Assembly: GCA_910587205.1 (NCBI GenBank)
Contig: CAJULZ010000050.1
Coordinates: forward strand, 1-18,764
Origin: an uncultured Oscillospiraceae bacterium
GTDB taxonomy: Bacteria; Bacillota; Clostridia; Oscillospirales; Oscillospiraceae
Direction of reading: 5' to 3'
DNA length: 18,764 nt
Position 1 is the stretch's first letter. Each line of letters begins with the position of its first letter. The notes under the pieces are model-generated. The model had not been told where the DNA came from. It saw only the letters and a program-made list of their open reading frames with translations, and did no database searches. Position numbers and translations under genes: made by a program. Of this stretch, positions 6,775 through 13,578 are shown one piece after another.

Positions 6775-6810
6775 CCACGCTCGCTTGCAGCCCGCTTCTC
6801 CGCACTTCTT
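6775..6810 (-). repeat. 36-bp direct repeat, copy 2
   Basis: Second copy of the 6630-6665 repeat, with two substitutions. On the minus strand it begins AAGAAGTGCGGAGAAGCGGG immediately after the stop codon of the first feoA gene. Confidence 0.8.
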
Positions 6811-7023
6811 TTAGACTAAAATCCGGTTTGCCATGCTTTTGTCCAAGGCTACGCGGCTGTCCTTCACCTGCACGATGACGCTGCCTGCCATCTCGCTGAC
6901 CACGGATACCGCCGCCCCAACCACAAAGCCCAGCTCCGCCAGGTGCTGGCGGGTGTCGTCCCGGCCTGTGATTTTCAGGATGACGGCTTCCTCGCCGGGT
7001 TTTGCCATTGTCAGCGGCATCAT
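6811..7023 (-). CDS. FeoA family protein, first gene of the feo operon
   Basis: A 70-residue FeoA-fold protein (MMPLTMAKPGEEAVILKITG...). The motif DDTRQHLAELGFVVGAAVSVV (about 22-42) is the FeoA RxxLxxLGxxxGxxV signature, and the C-terminus VKDSRVALDKSMANRILV is the usual SRVAL...MAxxI ending. It is shorter and distinct in sequence from the feoA at 6376. Tandem FeoA genes before FeoB are common in Clostridia and presumably give different FeoB partners. A ribosome binding site GGGAGGGAG lies upstream (7029-7037); either of two adjacent ATGs (7023 or 7020) could be used. The gene is preceded by a strong promoter with overlapping dyads at 7040-7101. Confidence 0.92.
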   Translation of the reverse strand: MMPLTMAKPGEEAVILKITGRDDTRQHLAELGFVVGAAVSVVSEMAGSVIVQVKDSRVALDKSMANRILV

Positions 7024-7039
7024 ACCGCTCCCTCCCTTG

Positions 7040-7055
7040 GTTAGAATAAGCTAAC
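7040..7055. promoter_or_regulatory. Candidate metal-repressor dyad in the feo leader
   Basis: GTTAG-AATAAG-CTAAC, a perfect 5-bp inverted repeat with a 6-bp centre. It lies between the promoter and the first feoA start, where a bound repressor would block early elongation. Confidence 0.6.
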
Positions 7056-7068
7056 ATTTTTTCAGCGT

Positions 7069-7090
7069 GGTTAGTTTACCACAGCTAACC
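7069..7090. promoter_or_regulatory. Candidate operator covering the feo -10 region
   Basis: GGTTAG (7069-7074), 10-bp centre, CTAACC (7085-7090), overlapping the -10 (7073-7078). An alternative nested repeat is GTGGT-TAGTTT-ACCAC (7067-7082). The half-sites match those of the dyads at 7040 and 6243, suggesting the same repressor, probably of the DtxR family and iron-responsive (inference). Confidence 0.6.
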
Positions 7091-7101
7091 TTTTGTGTCA
7101 A
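7073..7101 (-). promoter_or_regulatory. Sigma-A promoter of the feo operon
   Basis: On the minus strand: TTGACA (7096-7101, a perfect -35), 17-bp spacer, TAAACT (7073-7078). The first feoA start lies about 50 bp downstream. Confidence 0.85.
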
Positions 7102-7171
7102 GAGCGGATTTCCAAAAATTTTTTGTTCCGCAGGCGGCAGGCGCGATGCCGGGGAGAGTACGTTTTTTAAC

Positions 7172-7210
7172 AGCTTCAGGCCGCCGGGGGTTCCCCGGCG
7201 GCCTGAAGCT
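7172..7210. terminator. Perfect 18-bp hairpin at the end of the BlaR1-like gene, no U tract
   Basis: Arm 7172-7189 is exactly complementary to 7193-7210 with a 3-nt loop. The inner base of the stop codon TGA (7210-7212) is part of the stem. On the minus strand the stem is followed by GTTAAAAAACG, so the usual U run is missing, and on the plus strand the T6 run lies before the stem. It is placed as the 3' end of the blaI-blaR1-like transcript, but a textbook intrinsic terminator it is not. Confidence 0.55.
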
Positions 7211-10200
7211 CACGCAAACACCTTGTTGATGGTGTCCTCCCGGAACTTGTACCAGAAGGCGTCCTTTTTCGCCATGGCCCGCTCCAGCGCCGCGCGGTAC
7301 TCCGCCTCCGTGGCGGATTGGCCGTCTGCAGTGTATTTGGGCAGCTCCACGCCCTCCGGATTTTTCAGGGTATCCACCTGGAAGCAGCCCTCCTCCGTGT
7401 TGATGGACAACACCTCGCCGTCCCTGCCGGGGGAATCGCTCAGCACCAGCGTGCCGTCCGTTTTCAGGCTGGAAGACCGGCCATTGCTCACCGTCCCAAA
7501 GTAGTAGGGCTCCACCACGAGAGTTTCGTCCGGCAAGTAGCGTTGCGCCACCACCCCGCGCACCTCCCCGTCCCGTTGGTACAGGAACATATAGCCCTCC
7601 GACCCGTTGTGGGCCAGCGTCTCCCTGAGCACCACCACCTGCTCGGCGCCGTCCAGCTCCACCACGGCGAACTCCTCCGGCGCGGCAAACCCGGACAGAT
7701 ATTTTTGGGTCTGCGTGCCCGCCACGGTGAACCGCTCCTCGCTCAGCAGCACCTTGCGGAAGCCCTCCTTCAGCACGTACGCTTCCACCCCGTATTCCGG
7801 CTCCGGCTCATAGGAGAACTCCGCCGCACGGAAGCCGGTTTTGTCAAAGCGCAGCACCACATGGAGGCAACCTATGTAGGCCAGGCCGCGCCCGCTGGCG
7901 TCGCAGCCCAGGGTGCAGCGCACCGTCCCATCCTTCAGGGTGTAGTACACGATGTCTCCAAGGCCCAGGACGTTCGCCGACTCGTCCAGCCCCGCCACCC
8001 CCTTGGGGACGGCGATCCGGTCCATCCCCGGCGCGGACAGGTAGAAGCTCTCCCTGTCCCCGGTGGAGGAGATTTTGCCGATGATATCCTCGGTGAGGGT
8101 GGACGTGTCGTACTGCCTGAGGGTGTCCGCGTCAAAGACGTACAGCCCGTCCTCATAGGCCCCGGTGCCGTGGCCCTGGTTCAAGATTACCACGATCTCG
8201 TTCTTCCCATCCCCGTTCAGGTCGGCCAGGCGGGGGGCGGCGTCGGGCTGGAACCACTGGTCCCACGGGGCGGTAAACCGCGCGTGCTTCCCCTGGTAGC
8301 TGAGCTGGAGCTCCCCGCTGTCCAGCGCCCGCACGGTGGGCTCGTTGTAGGGCTCCATGGCGGAAAGGTAGTCCGCCAGGTTTTTGTACAGCGGCGCGTC
8401 CGGATCCCGGGTGAACACGGGCTCCCACCCGTCCAGCCACCACAGCTGGTCCGTCAGGCCCTTGCCCGCCTCAATGGCGTCGCTCAGGTAGCTGTCGGTC
8501 ATCATGAGCACGGTGCTGAAATTCAGCAGGTGGTTGACCTTGGCCATAAAAGTGCTGATGGCGTCCGGGTTGAAGTCCCCGGGGGTGTAGTCCATATTGT
8601 CCACGTGGATGTTGAACTCCACGCTGTCCTGCTCCACCACCGTCTCCACCCCGCCCTCCAGGGTGAACAGCTTGTAGGAATAGGTACAGTACCCCTGGTA
8701 CATCACCGGGTTATACCGCAGCAGGTAGTCCTGCCCGTCCAGGGTGCACTGGTAGATGGCGTTGTACCCGGCGTGGGCAAAGTACCCCTCGTCCCACCAA
8801 ATCAGCTCGTCCCCCTCAAACACGCCGATGCGCTGGCCCTGGGACTGCCGGGCGGGGCCGATGTAATCGCCGGGGATCTCCGCCACCTTGATGGTCTCCT
8901 CCACGCCGTTGCGGTTCAGGTCGGGGTTGTAAAACATGACGGTGCTGGCGTGGTCAAAGGCCCCCTCGGGGGGCTCGCCCCGCTCCGGCTCCGGGTACAG
9001 GGTTTCCTCCACCAGCGCGTAAAACCGCTCCTGATCGGTGTCGGGGCCGAGGTCAAACTCATTGGTACGCACGGCCCCGGCAAAGGAATGGCTACCGTCG
9101 GCGTGATTCAAAAAGCACAGGTAGGTGCTGCTGGGATAGGTGGGGGCCATCCAGCCGTCCGGCGTGAGCGTCCGCCCCCCCGCCTGGTGCAGGAGCTTTG
9201 CCACCTTTGCCAGGCCCACCGTGGGGGTGTGGTACTCATAGTTGATGCGCCAGAGGGAATACTCCACATTTCCATGGGCATACGGCCAGGGGCCCAGCAT
9301 GTCGTTGATCCGCGCCCGGTCGAACTCCACCCGGATATCCGGGTCGCCATGGGTCTCCCATTCGCCGGTGTCATGGTTATACTCTTTCCATGCCCCGTTC
9401 ATCACCCCGCCGGGGGCGTCCCAGGCAAACTCCCCCGCCACCCAGCGCTGGGCCCCCTCCAGCACGTCCGCTGGCACATAGAAGCTGGAATACCCCTCCT
9501 TCAGGGTGTGGGAAAAGGCGATTTCTACCTCCGGGACGGCGTCCGTCTCCGCCGGGGCTTCCGGGCCGGCCTGCTCTTGGCAGTATTCCTCCGCCCCGCG
9601 CAGCAGTTCCGCCAGTGCCCGGGCCAGCTCCGCCATCTCCTGGTCGGACAGCTCGATGGTGCGGTCACCCAGCGCGGAGGTGAACTCCCGCTCCGTCACC
9701 GCCCCGCTGTCCAGCTCCGCAGTAAACCGGATGCCGAAGCCGCCCACCGCCCCGTCCTCTAAACGGGCGTCGTCCACGTTCAGGTTCACACGCAGGATAT
9801 TTTTGTCCTCACCGTCCAAATACGCGCCGCCCTCGGCCGCCTCCCCCGCCAGGGCGGGGCAGATGGCCCCCAGGTCCCCGGCCAGGTAGAGGCCGCCGCC
9901 GTTGATACCGCTTCCCCACTCGATGTGGGCGGAGCCCACGCCCTCAATGATGACATTGCCGGTGCCGTACCCGTCCATGGAGTAGGAGGGATTGTATCCG
10001 CCGTCCGCCGGATCGGGGGCCTCCTGCGCCTTCTGCCCGAAGGCGCAGGCGCAGGCCAGGGCTGTCACCAGCACCACCGCCACCGCCGCCCACAGCCAGC
10101 GCTTAGGGGTGCGGGCAATGCGGGTGATCCGCTCTTTCAAACTCTTTTTGTCCCCCGCCATGGTGGTGGCAAAGCACAGCAGGTCGCCGGGGCGGGGCCT

Positions 10201-11049
10201 GGCCGTCACCAGGGCCAGCAGGGTATTGCCGTAGGCCGACCGCTCGCTGTCCCCCAGGCGGCGGATGGCCCCCTCGTCGCAGGCCAGCTCGCCGTCCTTC
10301 CGGCTGAGGGACACCGCCAGCCACACCAGGGGATTCCACCAGTGGGCTGCCAGGGCCGCGCATCGGAAGAAGCTCCACACCTGGTCGCCGTGGCGGAAGT
10401 GGGTGTACTCATGGGCGATGACGTGGCGGAGCATCCGGGGGTCTGCCGCCGTCTCCGGGGTGACGTACACCGCCGGCCGCGCCAGCCCGAACAGGCACGG
10501 GGAGGGCAGCCCCACCGCCACATACACCGGCAGGGGGCAGTCCGCGCCCTCCAGCCGGGCGCGGCGCCGCCGCAGCCTCCGGGCAAAGCGCAGGTTGGAC
10601 GCCAGCATTACCAAAGCGGCGGCCATCCCTCCGCCCAGCCACATCCAGCCCAGCCACGCCGGGGCTTTGGCCAAGTCGGGGGCGGCGGGGGGTTCGGGCA
10701 CCGCGGGCGCGTCGGGCAGCGCGGGGGCCTCGGGGAAGGTGAGGGCGGGTTCATCCGCCTTGTCCCCGCCGGTGTTCACCGTGACAGTGGGGCCGTCGGG
10801 CCGGAACTGGGGCTCCCAGCCCACGGGGGTGTAGAGCTCCTGCTCCACCCGCTTCTCTGTGGTCACCCACGTCCCGGCGAGGGGGGAGGTGAACAGCTGC
10901 ACCGGTACCAGCAGCCGCACCAGCACCACCGCCCACAGGGCGTACCGCAGCCGGGCGCTGATGCGGTTCCCCAGCGCCCCCCGCAGGGCCAGTACCACTA
11001 AAATCAGGAAAATGGAGGTGAACACCCACTCCAGCAGCATCAGCGTCAT
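7210..11049 (-). CDS. BlaR1/MecR1-type M56 metalloprotease antirepressor with a very large outer domain
   Basis: A 1279-residue membrane protein. The N-terminal third is an M56 (BlaR1/MecR1) module: membrane helices near 5-25, 35-55 and 130-150. The zinc protease motif HEYTH is at 213-217, with the downstream ligand region DGELACDEG at 252-260. A fourth helix is near 318-337 (WLWAAVAVVLVTALACACAF). In this family the protease cleaves the partner repressor when an outer sensor detects a ligand. Residues about 340-1279 would be outside and are far larger than the roughly 250-residue penicillin-binding sensor of BlaR1. I see no clear SxxK/SxN/KTG triad. The region has acidic Ca-site-like loops PDLNRNGVEE (about 710) and DLNGDGKNE (about 945), as in FG-GAP/VCBS or dockerin-type repeats. 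The ATG overlaps the repressor stop by 4 nt (ATGA). The ligand is unknown. Confidence 0.88.
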   Translation of the reverse strand: MTLMLLEWVFTSIFLILVVLALRGALGNRISARLRYALWAVVLVRLLVPVQLFTSPLAGTWVTTEKRVEQELYTPVGWEPQFRPDGPTVTVNTGGDKADEPALTFPEAPALPDAPAVPEPPAAPDLAKAPAWLGWMWLGGGMAAALVMLASNLRFARRLRRRRARLEGADCPLPVYVAVGLPSPCLFGLARPAVYVTPETAADPRMLRHVIAHEYTHFRHGDQVWSFFRCAALAAHWWNPLVWLAVSLSRKDGELACDEGAIRRLGDSERSAYGNTLLALVTARPRPGDLLCFATTMAGDKKSLKERITRIARTPKRWLWAAVAVVLVTALACACAFGQKAQEAPDPADGGYNPSYSMDGYGTGNVIIEGVGSAHIEWGSGINGGGLYLAGDLGAICPALAGEAAEGGAYLDGEDKNILRVNLNVDDARLEDGAVGGFGIRFTAELDSGAVTEREFTSALGDRTIELSDQEMAELARALAELLRGAEEYCQEQAGPEAPAETDAVPEVEIAFSHTLKEGYSSFYVPADVLEGAQRWVAGEFAWDAPGGVMNGAWKEYNHDTGEWETHGDPDIRVEFDRARINDMLGPWPYAHGNVEYSLWRINYEYHTPTVGLAKVAKLLHQAGGRTLTPDGWMAPTYPSSTYLCFLNHADGSHSFAGAVRTNEFDLGPDTDQERFYALVEETLYPEPERGEPPEGAFDHASTVMFYNPDLNRNGVEETIKVAEIPGDYIGPARQSQGQRIGVFEGDELIWWDEGYFAHAGYNAIYQCTLDGQDYLLRYNPVMYQGYCTYSYKLFTLEGGVETVVEQDSVEFNIHVDNMDYTPGDFNPDAISTFMAKVNHLLNFSTVLMMTDSYLSDAIEAGKGLTDQLWWLDGWEPVFTRDPDAPLYKNLADYLSAMEPYNEPTVRALDSGELQLSYQGKHARFTAPWDQWFQPDAAPRLADLNGDGKNEIVVILNQGHGTGAYEDGLYVFDADTLRQYDTSTLTEDIIGKISSTGDRESFYLSAPGMDRIAVPKGVAGLDESANVLGLGDIVYYTLKDGTVRCTLGCDASGRGLAYIGCLHVVLRFDKTGFRAAEFSYEPEPEYGVEAYVLKEGFRKVLLSEERFTVAGTQTQKYLSGFAAPEEFAVVELDGAEQVVVLRETLAHNGSEGYMFLYQRDGEVRGVVAQRYLPDETLVVEPYYFGTVSNGRSSSLKTDGTLVLSDSPGRDGEVLSINTEEGCFQVDTLKNPEGVELPKYTADGQSATEAEYRAALERAMAKKDAFWYKFREDTINKVFA

Positions 11050-11429
11050 TGCACGCTCCCCCCTTCGATCTCATCCAGGATGGCCCGGAGCTGGGCGACC
11101 TCGTCCGCGCCCAGCTCCTGCCGCCGGGCCATGGCGCTCATCATCAGACCCACGCTGCCCTGGTACACCCGGTCCAGGAAGCTGTGGGTCTCGGCCACCA
11201 CCGCCTGTTCCCGCTCCACGGCGGGGTAGTACGCCTTGCCTCGGCCCGCCTGCTCACAGCGCACCAGGCCCTTGTCCTCCATCCGCCGCAGGGTGGTGAT
11301 GGTGGTGCTCTTGGCCCACCCCACCGACTTTTCCAGCTCGGCCACCAGCTGCATCACCGTGCGGGGGCTGTCCCCCCACAGGCAGTTGAGCATGTTCCAC
11401 TCACTGGCCGTCAATTTTGTGTCATCCAC
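11046..11429 (-). CDS. BlaI/MecI/CopY-family transcriptional repressor
   Basis: A 127-residue winged-helix repressor starting VDDTKLTASEWNMLNCLWG (GUG read as Met). It continues with SPRTVMQLVAELEKS and the recognition helix WAKSTTITTLRRMEDKGLV (about 38-56), the typical TVxTxLxRLxxKG pattern. Then come the YYPAVEREQ strand and the dimerising C-terminal helices with FLDRVYQGSVGLMMSAM. Length matches BlaI/MecI (about 125). I chose GTG 11429 because GGAGGTG lies 7 nt upstream; the longer frame would extend into the operator and promoter. It is the first gene of the pair with the BlaR1-like protease (ATGA overlap) and its promoter lies inside a 54-bp dyad, so autoregulation is expected. Family knowledge: the repressor leaves DNA after cleavage by its protease partner. 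Confidence 0.95.
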   Translation of the reverse strand: MDDTKLTASEWNMLNCLWGDSPRTVMQLVAELEKSVGWAKSTTITTLRRMEDKGLVRCEQAGRGKAYYPAVEREQAVVAETHSFLDRVYQGSVGLMMSAMARRQELGADEVAQLRAILDEIEGGSVQ

Positions 11430-11454
11430 TCTGATCCACCTCCGGGAAATTTTG

Positions 11455-11508
11455 TTTGGTTTACTCTGTAGACCAGCATAGCACGAAAGGTCTACAATGT
11501 CAACCAAA
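11455..11508. promoter_or_regulatory. 54-bp dyad operator for the BlaI-type repressor
   Basis: TTTGGTT (11455-11461) pairs with AACCAAA (11502-11508), and TGTAGACC (11467-11474) with GGTCTACA (11489-11496), around a 14-bp centre. Each arm contains a TACnnnGTA-like core (TACTCTGTA at 11462-11470 and TACAATGTC at 11493-11501), the form of BlaI/MecI sites. So two repressor dimers could bind, one over the -35 and one just past the -10. Confidence 0.75.
11475..11503 (-). promoter_or_regulatory. Sigma-A promoter of the blaI-blaR1-like pair
   Basis: On the minus strand: TTGACA (11498-11503), 17-bp spacer, TATGCT (11475-11480) with TGC directly before the -10 (extended -10). It lies inside the 54-bp dyad. 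The start codon GTG is about 45 bp downstream of the -10. Confidence 0.88.
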
Positions 11509-11528
11509 TTTTGATGACAATTTGATAT

Positions 11529-11566
11529 TAAAAAAGCGCCCCCGCCGGATTCCCGGCGAGGGCGCT
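11529..11566 (-). terminator. Intrinsic terminator of the DegV-family gene
   Basis: Stem AGCGCCC-C-CGCCGG (11535-11548) / CCGGCG-A-GGGCGCT (11553-11566) with one mismatch and an ATTC loop, followed on the minus strand by UUUUUAAUA. It begins 8 nt after the DegV stop. Confidence 0.9.
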
Positions 11567-11573
11567 CCTCCAG

Positions 11574-12443
11574 TCATTTTTTGGGCAGGTTTACCCGGCG
11601 CACCAGCCCCATGCCGAAGGCCCCCGGCCCGGTATGGCAGCCGATGCTCAGGGCCAGCTCGCCGTGGAAGGCGGGGATGCCGGGGAAATTATCTTCCAGG
11701 GTTTTCTGCCACGCCTGGATCTCCTCCTGGGTGCGGTAGGTGTGGGCGGTGCCCACCACGAAGTTCCACCCCTTGCGCTGGAACTCCTCCACGCTGTCCC
11801 GGGTGGCGTCCACCGCCCGCTGCTTGCAGGCCTTCACCCCCCGCACCTTGGCGAAGGCGTCCAGCCGCTCCCCCTGGATCTTCAGCAGGGGCTTGATGTT
11901 CAGCAGGTTTGCCATGGCCGCCGCCGCGGGAGTCACCCGGCCCCCCCGGCGCAGGTAGGTCAGCGTCTCCACGCCGATGTAGATCATGGCGTCCATGGCC
12001 ACTCGCTCCAGCTCCTCCCGGATCTCCGCGGCGGTGCAGCCCAGCTTGGCCAGCTCCAGGGCGTCCAGTACCGCCACCTGCTGGGTCACGGAGATGCGCC
12101 GCAGGTCGGCCACCTGCACCCTGCCGCCATATCCATCCGCCAGGGCGGCGGCGGTCTGGCAGGAGGCGCTCAGCCCGCTGGACATGGGGATGTACACCAG
12201 GGCGTCGTACTCCTCCAGCACCCCGTCCCACAGGTCCATCACGTCGCCGGGGGAGGGCTGGGAGGTGGACACATCCTTCCCCGCGGCCTGGGCGGCATAG
12301 AACTCCCCGGCGGTGAGGTCCACGCCCTCGTAACGGATTTGTCCCTCCACCAGCAAGGGCATGGGGACCACATAAATTCCCAGTTTCGTGCCCTCCGCCA
12401 CGCTGATCCCGCTGTTGCTGTCCGTCACGATGGCTGTGCGCAT
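11574..12443 (-). CDS. DegV family (fatty-acid-binding) protein
   Basis: A 289-residue cytoplasmic protein with the DegV two-domain fold. It starts MRTAIVTDSNSGISVAEG, the usual opening strand plus D-S-N/T-S-G loop. The lipid-binding motifs are TSQPSPGD (60-67) and YIPMSSGLSASCQTA (84-98). It continues with YLRRGGRVTPAAAAMANLLNIKPLL, the helix and strand that line the acyl pocket. DegV/FakB proteins bind fatty acids and present them to the kinase FakA for incorporation into phospholipid; no fakA is in this window. The start at 12443 is supported by GAGGAGG about 7 nt upstream. The gene stands alone, with a terminator directly downstream and a non-coding 100-bp leader region upstream in which I see only weak promoter candidates such as TATACT. 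Confidence 0.95.
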   Translation of the reverse strand: MRTAIVTDSNSGISVAEGTKLGIYVVPMPLLVEGQIRYEGVDLTAGEFYAAQAAGKDVSTSQPSPGDVMDLWDGVLEEYDALVYIPMSSGLSASCQTAAALADGYGGRVQVADLRRISVTQQVAVLDALELAKLGCTAAEIREELERVAMDAMIYIGVETLTYLRRGGRVTPAAAAMANLLNIKPLLKIQGERLDAFAKVRGVKACKQRAVDATRDSVEEFQRKGWNFVVGTAHTYRTQEEIQAWQKTLEDNFPGIPAFHGELALSIGCHTGPGAFGMGLVRRVNLPKK

Positions 12444-12543
12444 ACGCCGCTCCTCCTCTTTTGGAAACCCGGCCCTATCCTCCGATGGGGTCCATTGAAG
12501 CCCAGTATACGGGAATCCAGGGGAACAAACCATGGACAAAATA

Positions 12544-12574
12544 GGCCCGGTGCGCAAAACTTGTGCACCGGGCC
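12544..12574 (-). terminator. Likely intrinsic terminator after the phosphodiesterase gene
   Basis: Perfect 10-bp stem GGCCCGGTGC (12544-12553) / GCACCGGGCC (12565-12574) with an 11-nt loop. On the minus strand it is followed by TATTTTGTCC, a moderate U tract. It lies 16 nt after the phosphodiesterase stop. Confidence 0.75.
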
Positions 12575-12590
12575 GCAAATGCGCAAACGC

Positions 12591-13430
12591 TTAAAGCTCC
12601 TGATCAGGGACAAAGCCCTCAAAAATGGGGACGACCCCGTCTTGGACCAGGCGGTCCATCGTCGCCGGGTCGCGGACCGTCCAGCCCACCTCGTGGACGC
12701 CGTACAGGATCCGCATCCACCGCAGGCTGGGGTTGCGCCGGTCCTGCCACCGGTAGGCGATGAAATCCGGGCGGGTAAACGCGGTGGTGAGCAGGTTGGT
12801 GAGCAGGAACCGCGTGGGGAGGGGCAGGCTGCCCACCTCGCTGGCCTTGAGAAAATCCTGGCTGAGCTGGCCCCGGGGCACCCATGGGTACCGCTCCTTG
12901 AGGCGCAGCAGCGCCGCTGGATGGAAGGACTCGACGCAGTACGCCCCGTTCCAGCCCGCCAGCGCCGCCATGGCCGCGTCGGTGAGGGCGTTGGTGTTGC
13001 CCCGCTCCACCTTCAGCTCGACGACCAAAGGGGTTTTGCCCTCGAACAGCGCCAGCACGTCCCGGAACAGGGGGATGGTCTCCTCCGTCCCCATGAGGGG
13101 ATAGTTGGGCAGGTCGGCGGCGGTGAGGTCCTCAATGCACACGTCCGCGCCGCACACCCGCTTCAAATTGCTGTCATGGACCACCGCCAGCTCCCCGTCC
13201 GCCATGAGGTGGATGTCCAGCTCCGCGCCAAAGCCGTGCTCCACCGCCCGGCGGAACGCCGCCATGGAGTTCTCCGGGATACCCAGGGCAGCGTCATGCA
13301 GGCCGCGGTGGGCGTACTTCGCCGCGCCCAGCCTGTCCCAGCCCGGCTGGTTCTGCCGGGGCCGGAGCAGCAGGCTCCAGGCTCCCGCCGCGCCCAGGGC
13401 CGCCAGCCCAATTTTTGTGATGTTTTTCAT
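12591..13430 (-). CDS. Glycerophosphodiester phosphodiesterase, membrane-anchored
   Basis: Hydrolyses glycerophosphodiesters to glycerol 3-phosphate and an alcohol. The 279-residue product has an N-terminal hydrophobic segment (about 5-22, TKIGLAALGAAGAWSLLL), probably an uncleaved anchor, then the TIM-barrel GDPD domain. Motifs: AHRGLHD (40-46, catalytic His41), IPENSMAAFRRAVEHGFGAE (51-70) and LDIHLMADGELAVVHD (71-86) with metal ligands Glu70 and Asp72 and the second catalytic His85, plus LVVELKVE later. The start is uncertain: ATG 13430 has GAGG about 6 nt upstream, while ATG 13442 would add four residues (MRQI) but has its AAGGA only 2 nt away. It lies 148 bp after the transporter gene on the same strand, so an operon is possible but not certain. 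Confidence 0.92.
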   Translation of the reverse strand: MKNITKIGLAALGAAGAWSLLLRPRQNQPGWDRLGAAKYAHRGLHDAALGIPENSMAAFRRAVEHGFGAELDIHLMADGELAVVHDSNLKRVCGADVCIEDLTAADLPNYPLMGTEETIPLFRDVLALFEGKTPLVVELKVERGNTNALTDAAMAALAGWNGAYCVESFHPAALLRLKERYPWVPRGQLSQDFLKASEVGSLPLPTRFLLTNLLTTAFTRPDFIAYRWQDRRNPSLRWMRILYGVHEVGWTVRDPATMDRLVQDGVVPIFEGFVPDQEL

Positions 13431-13578
13431 GATTTGCCTCATCGTCCTTTTCCGGTAAGCGTTTCCCAATCTTTTCTCCGCTCCCCGTCCGCCGGCCGTG
13501 CGGCCGCGAAGCGTAAGCTGCCGCGATGGAAGCGAGCCCAACTCTTTTTGGCCCCTGCTCCCCATGGGAAAAAGCAGC

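Larger units (their letters stand above)
6601..6810 (-). other. Gap between the two feoA genes, bounded by a direct repeat
   Basis: No gene is supported here. The stretch contains two near-identical 36-bp copies (6630-6665 and 6775-6810, two differences) in the same orientation, bounding a 109-bp unit. The second copy abuts the TAA of the upstream feoA. Translation of any frame gives Arg/Pro-rich nonsense. Confidence 0.6.

Noticed and set aside
6630..6810. CRISPR or insertion sequence between the feoA genes
   Set aside because: Only two repeat copies with a 109-bp separation, no cas genes, no transposase and no terminal inverted repeats with target duplication.
4459..6819. 786-codon open frame on the plus strand opposite feoB
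   Set aside because: The translation is His/Gly/Gln-rich nonsense; the minus-strand FeoB has all its motifs and a ribosome binding site.
7040..7101. Fur box at the feo promoter
   Set aside because: No GATAAT-type 19-bp repeat is present; the dyads have TTAG/CTAA half-sites.
7318..9762. 814-codon plus-strand open frame opposite the BlaR1-like gene
   Set aside because: No ribosome binding site or domain, and composition typical of an antisense shadow in GC-rich DNA. The minus-strand frame has an ATGA overlap with its partner and a protease motif.
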